Origin: Megachile rotundata
Lineage: Eukaryota > Arthropoda > Insecta > Hymenoptera > Megachilidae
Assembly: GCF_050947335.1 (NCBI RefSeq)
Contig: NC_134983.1
Coordinates: 4,836,001-4,900,000, forward strand
Reading direction: 5' to 3'
Length of the DNA stretch: 64,000 nucleotides
The notes beneath the pieces are model-generated. The model was not told the DNA's origin. It did no database searches and was given only the letters and a program-made list of their open reading frames with translations. Of this stretch, positions 11,701-23,520 are shown in pieces; position 1 is the stretch's first letter; every line of letters starts with the position of its first letter. Both the position numbers and the translations under genes were made by a program.

Positions 11701-13986
11701 GAAAAGATTCCCCAAAATTCCCGCAGGAAATAGAAATATTAATTAATATTTACAATAAAAAATGAATTCTTTATTATTTTAAAACATATTAATTACTCAA
11801 TAACACAATTGAGTAATAGCAAATTGAATGTTGAAACTAGACGACCTTTAAAATTTATGGTTCCTCTATTTCATACGTAATTGTACGAATAAACGTACTT
11901 TAGGTCATAAAAATTCCCGAAGGTGGCCACAAACGGTACATCTACTCTATGTACGACTATTTTCACTGCAACAGTTATGTGTACAGTGTTAATTATTCAG
12001 CTAGTTAGAATTATTTTACCTTTGTTCGCGATAAAACATTCTCTCTGCAGATCAGACACTTCTTCACCCTTGGTGCACAAACGTTACAACAAGCTACATG
12101 TCCACAGGGGGTGAAAAGCATTTCACGTTTCCCATCCGAGCAGACTAAACATTCGTCGATCGTACCTGATGGAGCTGCTGTTTCGATATCGTGACTGTAA
12201 AAGATATTATATCAAACATATATTTCTTGCTTTTTTTATTTATTTGCATTTGTATAAATTATAGTTGATAGAAACATTGTTCGTTCAACACACGATAACT
12301 AATTTTTTGGAAACTTCTGAAAAATTTCCAGATAATAAAATTAATAGTAGAAGAAAAAATTGTCTGCTATCTTATCGTTAGTAATGTTCTAAAATTTCTA
12401 AATTTTCAAATTCACAAATTTAAGTATTTTTAAATCTTAACAAATTTTCAATCGTTCAAATTTTTAAACGTCGGAGTACTGAAATGTCGAAACTTATCAA
12501 GTTTTCAATTTTCAATGTGCATGTAGAAATTTGTATAGAATATTTAGTTATTTAAATAACAATGGTATATTTATATTGAATATTATTTAATTCCATCATT
12601 TTGAATAATAATACGATATTGGAAATTGATTAATAAATGGTAATATGTGGATTTGGCGAGACACACTCGACGAAATTTCAGGTTGCCACATGACTTCATG
12701 TCTAAAGTGGAAATAAATGACGATTACTAACGATTCTCTATCCTTATGGCAAGTAGTCAATGTTTTGCAGAGGTTTGGATCTGGACAGAGATCAAGGGGA
12801 GTTTGTCCCTTCTTGTTCTTCAATTCCAGGTCAGCTCCATGGGCAGCCAGGAAACATGCGATGAACGAGCTGCTCTTCTTGTCTTGTCCTTGCGCTCCCA
12901 AACCCATCAGGAGACGTCCTACATCCTGAACATCCTGCAGTTGTCGCAGCTGAGATAGAGTGTGATATCTCAAGGCTTCGTGAAGTGGAGTGTCGCCGTC
13001 TTTGTCCGCTACATTCAAGTTAGCGCCTTCCCTTACCAGAAGCTGTAACACGATTTATTATTGACATTTAATTATTATTAAACGTCAGTATTAAATTATT
13101 TCGTTTAGGTGATATTTTGTCACGAGATGTGCATTTAAATGGTTACATATTAAGGGTACCTGATAGGGAAGAACAAAATTGTGATGCAATTTAATATTGT
13201 ACTGTAATTTGGAAATATTCTATTTGCATTTTTAAATTTTTCGTAATTCTTGTATTTTCAAATTTTTTGATTCTTGAGTTTCTAAAGTCCTAACTTTTCG
13301 AAATTCAAAATTTTCACTCTTCTTCACCGTCTACCTCATTTTCTTCCTTAAATATCTAAAATCTTCAGATCTATAAATCCCAAATTCCCAAATTCTCAAG
13401 TTCCCTAAATCCACATTTCTTATTATTTGCATCAAACCAACTTTACTTTTTATTAAATCATCCTTATTTTTACTCCATCTTCCAAAAATAGTACGAGGAT
13501 ATGAGAATTTTCAAATGACAAAGTTAAACATCTCGAATATTTGATCTATTTTTTATCTTCTTCGTCTTACAACGTCGCAAATGAAACCGAGATGCTAAAT
13601 GAAGTCAAAACATCGTATTATTGGATTCCATGACATTTCGTGGGAAAAAAGGAGTTTCACATTTGCAACATGTTTTCAAAAGGAAGTAGAACATCGGAAA
13701 TGTTAATGAATCGTTTGTAGAATGTCGTGTCAGAGGCGAATTTCTTTCCCGTTGAAATATACGTACGCGAACGATTTGTGTGTGTTGTCGCTCGACAGCA
13801 AGATGCAGTGCGGTCTGCAAATTGACGTTTTGCAAATCCAGGTCAGCTTTTCCAGCACGTGCCAGCTGCTCAGCAACTTCCACGTGATTGTTTAGGGCAG
13901 CCAGATGAAGGGCCGTGTAACCATCATCCTTTTTCTCGTCGACTATCCATGGTCTCGGAAGTTTCGAGAGGAGTACCCGCATCGCA
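8633..13986 (-). CDS. mib1: Mind bomb E3 ubiquitin ligase, 3' part of gene (6 exons)
   Basis: Six minus-strand exons (13986-13767, 13042-12732, 12194-12020, 11089-10888, 9679-9537, 8773-8633) join in frame through GT/AG sites into the C-terminal ~396 residues of mind bomb. Order: last ankyrin repeats, RING 1, RING 2, coiled coil with a glutamine-rich heptad run, catalytic RING 3, ending RILLY and TAA. Similarity to vertebrate MIB1 is colinear and very high (for example MRVLLSKLPRPWIVDEKKDD). The protein ubiquitinates Delta/Serrate in signal-sending cells so they are endocytosed and activate Notch. The exon at 13986 starts in phase 2 inside the ankyrin domain, so MIB/HERC, ZZ and most ankyrin exons lie upstream, apparently beyond the window. 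Nearest neighbour is Dlic, tail to tail. Confidence 0.97.
9112..9212. repeat. AT-rich nested palindromes in mib1 intron
   Basis: ATTGAATATTCAAT-type self-complementary words repeat several times in about 100 bp, in the intron between the RING 3 and coiled-coil exons. The segment could form cruciforms or stable RNA hairpins. It is followed by an AAATTCC-like degenerate string to about 9410. Confidence 0.6.
9537..9679 (-). CDS. mib1: mib1 exon: linker and coiled coil before RING 3
   Basis: Encodes DVKNDAEEESVQQNSGGGEA, a variable acidic linker, followed by DIQKLQQQLQDIKEQ, which is almost identical to the vertebrate segment. It starts in phase 1 (g|ac) after CAG and ends at donor GTACGT. An open frame continues through the donor into intron sequence but is not part of the protein. 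Confidence 0.93.
10888..11089 (-). CDS. mib1: mib1 exon: RING 2
   Basis: Acceptor TTTTCAG then IEECVVCSDRKASMLFRPCG, HMCACESCATLMKKCVQCRS, a CCGGGG run and a short variable tail. The cysteine/histidine pattern is complete (C-x2-C, C-G-H, C-x2-C, C-x2-C). Donor GTATTA follows the first base of a codon at 10888. Confidence 0.95.
12020..12194 (-). CDS. mib1: mib1 exon: RING 1
   Basis: Acceptor TTTTACAG; encodes HDIETAAPSGTIDECLVCSD, then GKREMLFTPCGHVACCNVCA and KKCLICRENVLSRTK. Zinc ligands are intact. Donor GTAAAA. The plus-strand frame over this region (11923-12114) is a shadow. Confidence 0.95.
12732..13042 (-). CDS. mib1: mib1 exon: last ankyrin repeats and linker
   Basis: Acceptor TGTTACAG then LLVREGANLNVADKDGDTPL, the TLSQLRQLQDVQDVG segment, a second ankyrin (FLAAHGADLELKNKKGQTPL) and LCPDPNLCKTL. 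It lacks the short WEPSKNT-type insert found between VGK and LIMGLG in some vertebrate isoforms. The donor GTTAGT at 12731 gives the phase needed by the RING 1 exon; a nearby GTAATC would break the frame. Confidence 0.94.
13190..13430. repeat. Degenerate AAATTTCC-type string in mib1 intron
   Basis: Short AAATT/TTCC words with near-octamer spacing between two mib1 exons. A smaller string of the same type is at 12380-12500 in the next intron. No coding potential. Confidence 0.5.
13767..13986 (-). CDS. mib1: mib1 exon: ankyrin repeats
   Basis: Acceptor GATTGCAG, then one base completing a serine codon, then AMRVLLSKLPRPWIVDEKKD, DGYTALHLAALNNHVEVAEQ and TALHLAVERQHTQIVR. Two ankyrin units are visible (G-TALHLA and TALHLAV). 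Donor GTACGT. The exon upstream in the transcript must end in phase 2 and was not found to position 64000. Confidence 0.95.
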
Positions 13987-14029
13987 CTGCAATCACACAG
14001 GAAAGAACACATTCAAACGTTTGATAGCT

Positions 14030-16900
14030 TATCGTAGTTTTTGAACGGGCTTTTCGTAAAAATTTTAATAAACCTTAAGAATTTTAGTAAATTTTAAAGT
14101 GAACGTCAACTTTGGAGAACGAAAAGTTAATTTTTTACTCTTCATTGAAGTTTTCAGTTTTTTTTTTATTTTTTTTTTGTTTGGAATATTCGATGGAAGA
14201 ATGTAAAATTACAAGTTGCAACTTTATAGGTTCATGCTTTTAAAAATAATAAGTATGTAAAACAGTGTTTCGCGCGTAAATGTGAGGTTAATTTGATCTG
14301 TATAGATGGGTATCATATTACTGTCAATTTTTGCTTAAAAAATAAATAAAAGCTAACAAGAAAGTAAAGGCAAATAGAGAAAATAAAATGACGATTAAAA
14401 AAAAAACAAACCGAAAAATATGAGAAACGAAAATAAGCCAAAAAATAAATTGAAATAAAAGTCAACAATTTTCTGTCACCCAAAGCAAAATGCGGACAAA
14501 AAATTTTTACATGGACAAAATATTTGTCTTAATTCCTGTGATAATATCACAACACAACATCAAAAATTTTCATCCTTCCGACACTTCTATCGATTTACTT
14601 TTTTAAACTAAAAATCTGTAATATTTAAATTTTTAGTACTGAAGCTTTCTGAAATAAATATTTTAAGTATAAAACTTTCTAAAATACAAGTTTTTTATAT
14701 TAAAACAGTGTAATATAAAAATTTCAAATAGCAAGGCTATTTAAAATGAAAATATTACGTTCGAAAATTTTCAGAGGTGAAAATTCTAAAGATTGAACTT
14801 CTTTAGAATGAAGGTTTTAAATATTGAAATTGTTCAAAATGGAATATGAGCTTTTTGGAATGAAAACTCTACATATTAAATTTTTACAAAATACAAATTT
14901 TAAAATATAGGAGCTTTTCAAAATAAAAATATTGAGTATTAATGTTTTCCCGACAAAAATTTTTAATTTTAAAACTTTTCAAACTGGAAATTTGACATAT
15001 CCAAATTGTTTAAAGTAAAAATTTAGAATACTGTTTTCTGAATCAAATAGTTTTTTTTAATGAAGTTGTTAAAAAAATAAATTTACATCTTCAGATTTAT
15101 CGAATTGAAAAAGTTATGTACCATAGTAAAGAAAGTATAGAATAAGTAAAAGAATCATATAATATTTATAGAAATTCTGTGTGATACTTTAAATGTGCTG
15201 AGTACAAATAAAAAACTCGCTTCGCTCGCTGGGAGTTCTCCGCCCCTCAGACTCTCTGTTAACCACCTTTCGGCACTTTTGACAATTTTTCAGGGAGTTT
15301 TGACCCATTTTAAGAAAGTTTGATTCTCTGACAAAAAGTCGTATCTGGTACGGTTTGACCTGTACATTTATATACGTGGATGAATGGTTGAAATAGGATG
15401 TTACATGTATGTAATATTTTGACACCACTTATATCATATTTTTTGATAAATAAATTTTATAAAAATTGCGCTAAAGCTGTTATTTGAAACGACCGTGGTA
15501 TATGTAATTATCACCTCTCAATTATACTATCACGTTATACATATACGACAACATACAAAAATTTCTGAATTTCTAAGTTTACTCTAAACAAAAATCCTTT
15601 TAAATCAAAAAAATCTTAAAATAATTAGCGTCTTTTTTAAAAAAATGTAAGAAGTATAATACGAAAGAAAAGTTCAATCAAAATGCATCGAACAGCATCT
15701 ATTATTAAAAAAAATGATTATTATCAAACACGACAACGAAATTTGTATTTTGGAGAATGATTTGCGTTATAGTTAATGATCATCGAGTTTCTCATTTAAC
15801 GCGAGCTTCGAGCGATCTCGAATCATGAGTTTCACCGGCAAATTCAAAACGGATTTGTTATCAAAGGATAGGCAATCAATTATATTGTTTGGCAAACGTT
15901 TGTAATTCGATGTCGCATTATAGCTTCGCATTAGTGTCGCCACGTGCAGTTAACCGATGATAAATCGCACGAAATCAAACAGATATTTGTCGTTCGCGTA
16001 TTTTCGTAATACGAACGGTTCGTTTACGTAGAAATCAATTGCAATTTTTTCGATTTATGACCACGACATCATTAACAGACGTGGTTATCGATTGGCAAAT
16101 CCCGTAAACTTTGGTTAATAATCACCCCCTGTTCGTAGATTATTTAGTAGCAGATGTTCGCATCACAGCGTATTCCATATTTCTGTATATTCTGTATTAT
16201 CTACAATGCGGCTTTATAACGGAGCTAATATTAGTTCAAATATGCATGCATTTTTATATTGTATGCACTTTCTTTTTTTCAGTCGAGTTAACACTGAAAT
16301 TATTGAATGCTATGCTTTTCATTTTGCATTGCAAAACTTTTTTACGTTTTATTATTTTATATATAAGTAGTAAATTAGAACGGTTATTATTTTATATTAT
16401 TAATATCGTATACAGAATAAGACACTTAAAACCGCCATAACTTGAATAACTGAATAACATGATTTCTTGACAGAAAAAAAATGCATCACGCAAAAATTAT
16501 TTGGTATCGAGGGACTGATCATCCGATAAATTTCTGACTGATGCATTTTTTCTAGCAACAATAGCAACCAAGTTATTGTGGTGACCGGTTTGGTGCTTCA
16601 CCTTCTATATTAGTATTATTATTTATATTACTATACTATACTACTGTGTAGTTTTACGTTTTACTATTTTATATTACTTATTATTTACGCTTTATCTACT
16701 TTATGCTTCATCGTTTACTTAGTCATTTTTTGATGGAAGTTTGCCTCCTCACATTTGTAAATTGCGCGAGGAATAGGGATCGAGCGCCCTATATTCGTAT
16801 GTTTTTTCATTAATCGAAACGATGTTCAGGAGCATTGTGTAAGCGTTTTCCACCGAAAATGTTGCCACATGCATATGGTAATAATTATATTTGTACTTTC
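14030..16900. other. Intron stretch without gene
   Basis: AT-rich. A degenerate A/T word string (AAAATTT, TTTCAAAAT) occupies about 14560-15110. A more complex, CpG-containing patch lies at about 15760-16110. Nothing else was recognised. Confidence 0.5.
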
Positions 16901-16905
16901 ATATA

Positions 16906-17625
16906 CAGGGTGTTACCTGTAACGCTACTCACGATTTTTCTCCCACTTGCAGCCACCTTACGAAAAAAGTTTAGAACAATATTTTCAGGGTATGAAGTGC
17001 ACAATAGATATTAGTAAAGCAAATTTTGAAAACAGCTTGTTCTCTTCGCAAAGTCAAGGTCACCTTGAGTTTTTTAAATGGGAAGACGATTAGAGGACAT
17101 CGAGACGAATTCAAAACACATATTACATGATATTTTTATTAACATATTACTCGATTTATAGAAGCGGAAGTGCGAAGTAAAAGACCGGAATATTACGCGA
17201 TGGAAGGCGGCATACATTTTGAACATGTAATTAAATAAAGTGTATTTTTCTTACATTCTAGTCGCGTGTTTACATTCAGTAATCTCTTTGGAACCAAATA
17301 ATGGTTACACTACCAAAGTCAAAAGCTAAGTACTTCGCATTTCCACTTCTGTAAATCGAGTAATATGTTAATAAAAATATCATGTAATATATGTTTTGAA
17401 TTCGTCTCGATGTCCTCTAAAGCTGTGAATAAAAAAAAATGTATGTTCCTATTTAAAAAACCCAAGGTGACCTTGACTTTGCGAAGAGAACAAACTGTTT
17501 TCAAAATTTGCTTTACTAATATCTATTGTGCACTTCATACTCTGCAAATATTGTTCCAAACTTTTTTTCGTAAGGTGGCTGCAAGTGGGAGAAAAATCGT
17601 GAGTAGCGTTACAGGTAACACCCTG
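16906..17625. mobile_element. Foldback transposon with ~280-bp inverted repeats
   Basis: The left end CAGGGTGTTACCTGTAACGC (16906) is matched in reverse at the right end (17625). Complementarity continues for nearly 280 bp per arm: left 16906-17179, right about 17331-17625, the latter with a short extra segment. TA flanks both sides (16904-16905, 17626-17627), as expected for an IS630/Tc1/mariner-type target duplication. The ~150-bp centre has a frame fragment with GGIHFEHV on the plus strand, which may be the tail of a lost transposase (weak inference). Open frames across the right arm are arm sequence, not genes. Confidence 0.8.
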
Positions 17626-18019
17626 TATGTATATTACAATAAACAAGTTACAATGCTAACATTTATTAAAAATGTTAAATGCTATTGTATTTTATTTCCA
17701 ATTATATTAAACATAGAAGCCATTTGTAAAAAAGAATACAAAATGTCACTAGTAAAATATAATACAATTACCTTCTTCATTTTTTAAATTCTTACTCTAC
17801 TAAAAAAAAGGTTCACGTTATCCAATATATTTTATAAATTAATCTTGCATAATCTCTTGCAATATTAACGCATTTAATAAACCATACGAGATTAATATAC
17901 AAACGAAAACCGCTAATTTACGCAAAAGGTAAAATAGTGCAGGTAGATAATTCCATTACGTATTTGCGGTGCTATAATTATACGAATTTCACTTTAGCGG
18001 TATGTTTAAAAGACATTAC

Positions 18020-18210
18020 CAATTATGGTTGTGCTGTCTGCACCCCATGGAGAGTCTTTCCTCAGGGTTACAGGCGAAAAGAGACGTGACAGCTGCTTTG
18101 TGACAAGACCTCCTCGAGGCACAGGCACAGCTTGGGCACGACAGACATGCATATGTTTCTTCTACGCACTTCACGTATTTGAACTTGTCATGTGTAGTTT
18201 CAATAGATAT
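18020..18210 (-). CDS. Candidate cysteine-rich exon, unknown gene
   Basis: A GC-rich island stands out in AT-rich surroundings. On the minus strand it is open from 18210 to a donor-like GGTAATG at 18019 and reads KCVEETYACLSCPSCACASR, then SCHKAAVTSLFACNPEERLS, then MGCRQHNHN. The cysteine spacing and the NPEERLSMGC stretch look more protein-like than chance, with some resemblance to GFR-alpha/GAS1-like cysteine modules, but I do not recognise the protein. No strong acceptor with a pyrimidine tract was seen. It could be a nested-gene exon, a relic, or a conserved noncoding island. Confidence 0.3.
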
Positions 18211-18459
18211 TCAGTTTTTATTCTTCAATTGGAATTTACTTGCTAGATATAATATACACGTTGCCTACGAATAGTAGGGCATTTGAAGAACTGAAAGTTA
18301 TTCAAATAAATTTGTGTTTAATATAATACTATAGTGGATATTAGAAATTTGAATCCGTGTTTTTCTTATAATGTTTGGTAATTTGTGAGATTATTTCAAT
18401 GAGAATTTTTCTGTATGATCTAGTTATTTTGAATGGTGAGAATTATTTGTTTAAAAGTG

Positions 18460-18985
18460 ATTAAAGAAAATTTCGGATTTGGGGATTTAGGGAAATGAGG
18501 ATTTGGGAGTTTGGTAATGTGGAAAATTAAGAATTCGGGAAATTTTAGCGTTTGGGGACTTCGAAATGTAGGAAGTTGGGAAGTTTCAGTATTTGGAGAT
18601 TCAGAGATCTTGAAATTTTATTGAGATCTTGGGAATTTTATTGTTTGGGGATTTAGGAACTTGTGAACTTGGGAATTTCAGTATTTAGAGACTCTAGGAC
18701 TTGAAAATTAGGAAATGCGACAATTTGAACACTTGGAAATTTGGAATTTAGAAATTTAGGAAATCAGCAATTTAGAAATTTGGAGACTTGAAGATTTGGA
18801 GATTTAGAGATTTGGAAATTTAAAAATTGGAAAATTAGAAGATTCGAAATTTGAACTTTAGGAATTTAATATATTAGAAAATTGGGAAATTGGTAATTTG
18901 AACGCTTGTAAATCTAAAATATGAAAATTTGAAATTTTAGTAATTTAGCAATTGGATATTTATGTACTTGAAATTTTGAAATGTT
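18460..18985. repeat. Degenerate GGAAATTT-type string (purine spacers on plus)
   Basis: Words such as GGAATTT, GGGGATTTAG and TTGGAAATTT repeat across more than 500 bp. This is the reverse-complement polarity of the string at 19620-20100. Confidence 0.65.
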
Positions 18986-19619
18986 ACATTGATGTCGTTA
19001 TGTGTCAACATGACCTTACATTTGTCTATCACGTCAGTAACAATGCGCTCCTCTTCCGAGTTAACTGAATTGTATATTGTTGCAAGTAGCTCTTCAAAGA
19101 ACAATTGTTCAAACGCAGTATTGCTGATACTAGGTCAGCAGTAATATGAGATATGAAGCAATAGTTCATGGCGTTTAGTTGTTTATTAGCATCGATGATG
19201 CCATTTGCACGCCTTATATGGGGTGTCTGCATTCATTTGTGAAAGTCTCACTGACACGATACCAAAATAATGTACTATCGATTTGTACCTTATATTTTCT
19301 AGAATAATACTGTAAGTCATCTAACATAATATGGTGCATCGAACTGCAATATATTTCAATATATCGCCGTTATTATTTGTACGCTGGTGAATAACGTACA
19401 ATATATTAAATATTTAGAACATGTCACTTACAGTGTAGTAGACGTATGATAAGTAGTGACGTATGAGTAAAATATGTATTATGATGAAATATAGTTATTT
19501 CACAAAATATGTTGAAATGAAATAATAATTGATATTTGAAGAATGTGCCAGCAAAATGTCAAGGATATTAAGAAAACAATTTAATGATGTAATGTATGTA
19601 CAATAGTAGAATTTAGCCA

Positions 19620-20420
19620 TCGTAAATTCAAAAATTTCCAAATTTAAAGGTATGTCAATTTACACATTTAAATTTGTAAATTTGTAAATTTTTAAATTTT
19701 TAAATTCCTAAACTTCCAAGTTTCTAAATTTTTAAATTTCCAAATTTCCAAATTCCCAAATTTCCAAATTGCCAAATTTCTAAATTCCTAAATTCCAAAT
19801 TTCCAAATGTTGAAATTCCAAATTTCTAAATTTCTATATTTCCTAGTTGCCAAATTTTCAAATTGCCAAATTCCTAAATTCCTAAATTCCAAATTTCCAA
19901 ATGTTGAAATTCCAAATTTCTAAATTTCTATATTTCCTAGTTGCCAAATTTTCAAATTTCTAAATTTCCAAATCCATAAATTCCAAATTTTCAAATTTCC
20001 AAGCTGTCAAGTTACTAAATTTGTAAATTTGCAACTATCCAAACTTCAATATTTGAAAGTTCTACATTTGTAACTTCAAAATATTAAAAATTTTTCACTT
20101 AGAAGTTGAAAAAATTCAAAGATTTAAAATTTACATATTCATGCATGTTTAGCATCATATATTTGAAATTCATAAATTCCTACATATTCAAACCCATAAT
20201 TTTGAAAGATATAAGTTGAAGAATATGCAATTTACAAATTTGATATTTCTAATATTAAATTCAAACATTTTCAGATTACACATTTCTAAACTGATATGTG
20301 AATTCATAAGCTTAAAAATTGTGACTTTCAGAAATTGAAAATTAATAAAGTTTCAAATCAAAGAATCTGACATTTTCAAATTTACATTTTTATTTTCAAA
20401 TTTTAAAAATCGTCAGGTTA
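19620..20420. repeat. Degenerate AAATTTCC string with a 93-bp tandem duplication
   Basis: Octamer-like words (AAATTTCC, AAATTTCT) run for about 400 bp and then fade. Within it 19771-19863 is repeated almost exactly at 19864-19959 (marker: CCAAATGTTGAAATTCC in both), a recent tandem duplication. Confidence 0.75.
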
Positions 20421-20699
20421 ACAGATCAACAATTAATGAACTAACATCTCTAAAAATAGATCTTTGATCAAATTTCGCCTGAAATTTTTCTGCAATTTCT
20501 TTCAGTCACATAGCATCATTTTAACCTCAACCTGCCCTATATAGCAACTCCTCAACCTTGGCCATATACCGATACTCCATCTATTACTCCAAGCAAAATT
20601 GTAGTAATTTGAATACTAACATCATACCAATAACAAGTCTGTCAGAAATCACTGTGAACACCGTATATATGATGCATCTCTGAATGTAGGCCATTTCAG

Positions 20700-21000
20700 A
20701 AGTTAGCCCAATTGCGTGATCGTTTATGTAACTGGTGCAGGAATTAACGTATGAGAAACGGTGAATTAATTCATGAAAAATTTCCTAGATACACGAATTA
20801 CAGTAATATCGTCAGCATCGCGTCATCCGATGGTTGGGTCGCTGCGGATGACACTTGTATGACGTATCTTCTGCCGTATATACGTGATGTGACGTGCTCA
20901 GATATCGAACATGTCGCCGTCATACGATGTCTCGTTCTGTTACATACACGTTCGTGACATGCATACTGCATCAGATCGCTATCCGAAGATTTATTAAATA
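20700..21000. other. CpG-containing island, function unknown
   Basis: Between two AT-rich repeats lies a 300-bp segment of more complex sequence with several CGTCAT/ATGACG-type words. No convincing coding frame or splice sites. It may be a regulatory element of mib1 or mir-1 (inference). Confidence 0.25.
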
Positions 21001-21409
21001 GTACCCGCTAAATTGATCTTCGTTCTTGTTTGTTCCTTTCTTACGAAAATTGTACTCCTTTTCGATCGATCATCGTTACAATCGTTGACAAAAACATGCG
21101 ATAACCGAGCGATAAAACAATCTTCAATAAATTATCTTTGATATAATGTGGGGTTATAATCGAATCAAATGACGGATAAGATATTCGTAATCGACTGTTT
21201 CGTTTTAATTGGTAATGATTAAAAATGAAATCATCGTTTATTTTCGTTTTTGACGATGATGTTTTATTCGATACAGAAAAGGTATAATTCAATTATACGA
21301 CACAAAATTGGGAGCAAATATCTATTCCAAATATTTGCATAATTTTTAACATATTTGATGATCACAAATAAATTGATAATAAATTATTAGGCTCTCAGAT
21401 ACGATTATT

Positions 21410-22100
21410 ATGTTATTTGTGGATTTACAAAATTAGAATTTGGAGATTTTTAAATTTATAATTTTGGGAATTTGATCATTTGGATATATGGGATATTGGA
21501 AGTGATGGAATAGGATTTAGAAATTTGAATAGTTTAGAATTTAGGAAATTGGAAATTTAAGAATTGGGAGATTTTATAATTTTGGAATTTGAAAAGTGAA
21601 AATGCAGAAATATGGGATTTTCAAAATTTTGAAATTTAGTGAATCGAAATATAGAAATTGGGGGATTTTTAAACTTTGGAATTTGATGAGTGAACATGTA
21701 GAAATTTGGAGATTTATAATAAAATAATTTGAAGAAAAAAAATACGCCGACTTCAAAATGCACTAAAAAGAATAAAATAATTTCTATTTCCTAATGAAGT
21801 AATTTCAATTTCATTCAATCATACAATTACGTAACAGATATGAATGAAACCTATTGACTCGGTAGGTAGTATATTAAATACATTTCAACATTTGAGTGAG
21901 TGAGAATGTAGGAATTTGGCGATTTAGTCATTTGGAACTTTGAGGAGGAGAAAATTTGGATTATATCTAAGAAATTTTGGAATTTCTCTTAATATGTTAA
22001 ATTTTAGAATCTTTGTACCTGTTAATTTGAATACTTGAAAATTTAACAACTACAGAATCTGAAAATTTGAAAAGTTACGAATTTATGAACTTCATAACTA
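21410..22100. repeat. Degenerate GGAATTTGA-type strings
   Basis: Two blocks (about 21410-21770 and 21900-22100) of A/T words with GG spacers on the plus strand. The minus-strand frame at 21557-21763 is made of this repeat. Confidence 0.55.
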
Positions 22101-22721
22101 TTCAGAGTTTGTTTTCTGTAACGAAAGTGACAATTTCAACATTCATTTGATAAATTCAATATGTAATGGACATTATAAATGAAGAAATATTATTATTAGC
22201 AAGTTCTATTTGATATTATTACTCAAGTATATATTTATATACTTGCAATTAATTTTCCACGCCATATATCCGTATATTAAGAATACCATAAGGAATAATG
22301 ACTGAATACATATTTAAACATTTTCCTTACATTTATTAATATATAACATCCAATAATTATTGAAATACCAAAACACTGTATAAATTACCATTTGTCTTGT
22401 AGTACTTTACAATAACATTAACACTACATTTACAAAAGAATTAGATTTTAAGAAGCTTTTGTCAAAATCTTAACCTTCATCGAGTTAAAGAATCATTGCA
22501 CAGTAATCATTCTATATGTATAAGCTAATTTATGTATCATCCACTATTTATTTACTTTCATAATTTAGTTTCAATTTAAATATAAGTGGTCCGTAAATCT
22601 AGAGTTAAAGAATGTTCAAGTTCAGTTTTTTCGAAAACGAACCCTCATACGAAAATCTATTATTCCTTCCCATCTACTCAATTTTTAACATAGAATAACC
22701 TAATCGCGGGTACTAATTTTG

Positions 22722-22733
22722 TAACACCCTGTA
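22722..22733. mobile_element. Solo transposon-end-like sequence
   Basis: TAACACCCTGTA is identical to the outer end of the foldback element at 16906-17625 including its TA. No partner end was seen nearby, so it may be a remnant or chance. Confidence 0.3.
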
Positions 22734-22929
22734 CATCCAACAGCCTCCACACAAAACGCCTAGATCCACAAAACCATCGCGAGAAATGAACCGATAAAAG
22801 GAAAACGATTCACCATCGATCGTTAGATCAAAAACGGTGAAAAAAGTAGGCAAGCAAACATCATCTACCGATAATACGTTGCGGTCAAAATGATTGTAAA
22901 GGGGGAATCTCGTTAATGAATGGCGTGGT

Positions 22930-23520
22930 TCAGCATGCGGGCAAGACACTTGCTTGAATCTCGTCCACTTTGTATCGGTATCGTCCTACACAACGATAAA
23001 CTGCGTGCACGGACATGCGAACGTGCATATATCGTGCATTTAGTGAGTCACTGACAAACGAGGCATCATTGCAGAGTCTACCGAGAACTCGATGTACACG
23101 CGCCTCCTGTTTCCGATGTGCGGTTCGTTCGTTCTGCTTGTTTCACTCTTCGCAATACCGTTTTGTCCGATCATGGTGAATCACATGGCAAAGTGCTAAA
23201 AATATAATTGACACAGTGCAACCCACGGCCGGTGCATCCTTCCCGAAAAACCCCTCCGCGATCCTCCCACATCGATTATCGTCCAAACTATATCGATTAA
23301 TGATCGACAACGAGATTATAAATAAAATCTAATTGGTGTCCGTCGATTTTTGACTTTTGGATATGTTTCTTTTGCTGCTGATTTGTTTGGTTCACAAGGT
23401 TATGTGATGAATTTTAATGGAGTGTTTTCGAGTTTTTTTGGAACTGTTTATGGATACTTGTTTTAAACGAGGAACACGTAAACTTTGGTTATTAATAACA
23501 GTTACTGCTACTGGTAAGTT
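22930..23520 (+). promoter_or_regulatory. CpG-rich island, possible promoter of a plus-strand transcript
   Basis: About 500 bp of clearly higher GC and CpG content in AT-rich intron, ending in a candidate first exon with a consensus donor (23417-23513). No TATA box was identified. It could be a promoter for a nested gene, a far-upstream promoter of the mir-1 primary transcript, or an enhancer. Confidence 0.3.
23417..23513 (+). CDS. Candidate first coding exon with short signal-like peptide
   Basis: ATG at 23417 opens 32 codons (MECFRVFLELFMDTCFKRGT then RKLWLLITVTAT) ending in phase 1 at a perfect donor G|GTAAGT (23514). A second in-frame ATG is at 23450. The basic stretch followed by LWLLITV could be a signal peptide or anchor, and phase-1 introns after signal peptides are common in secreted and surface proteins. 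The hydrophobic core is short and no downstream exon was found, so it may be chance. Confidence 0.27.

Noticed and set aside
17365..17787. 140-codon frame
   Set aside because: Lies mostly across the right arm of the foldback element.
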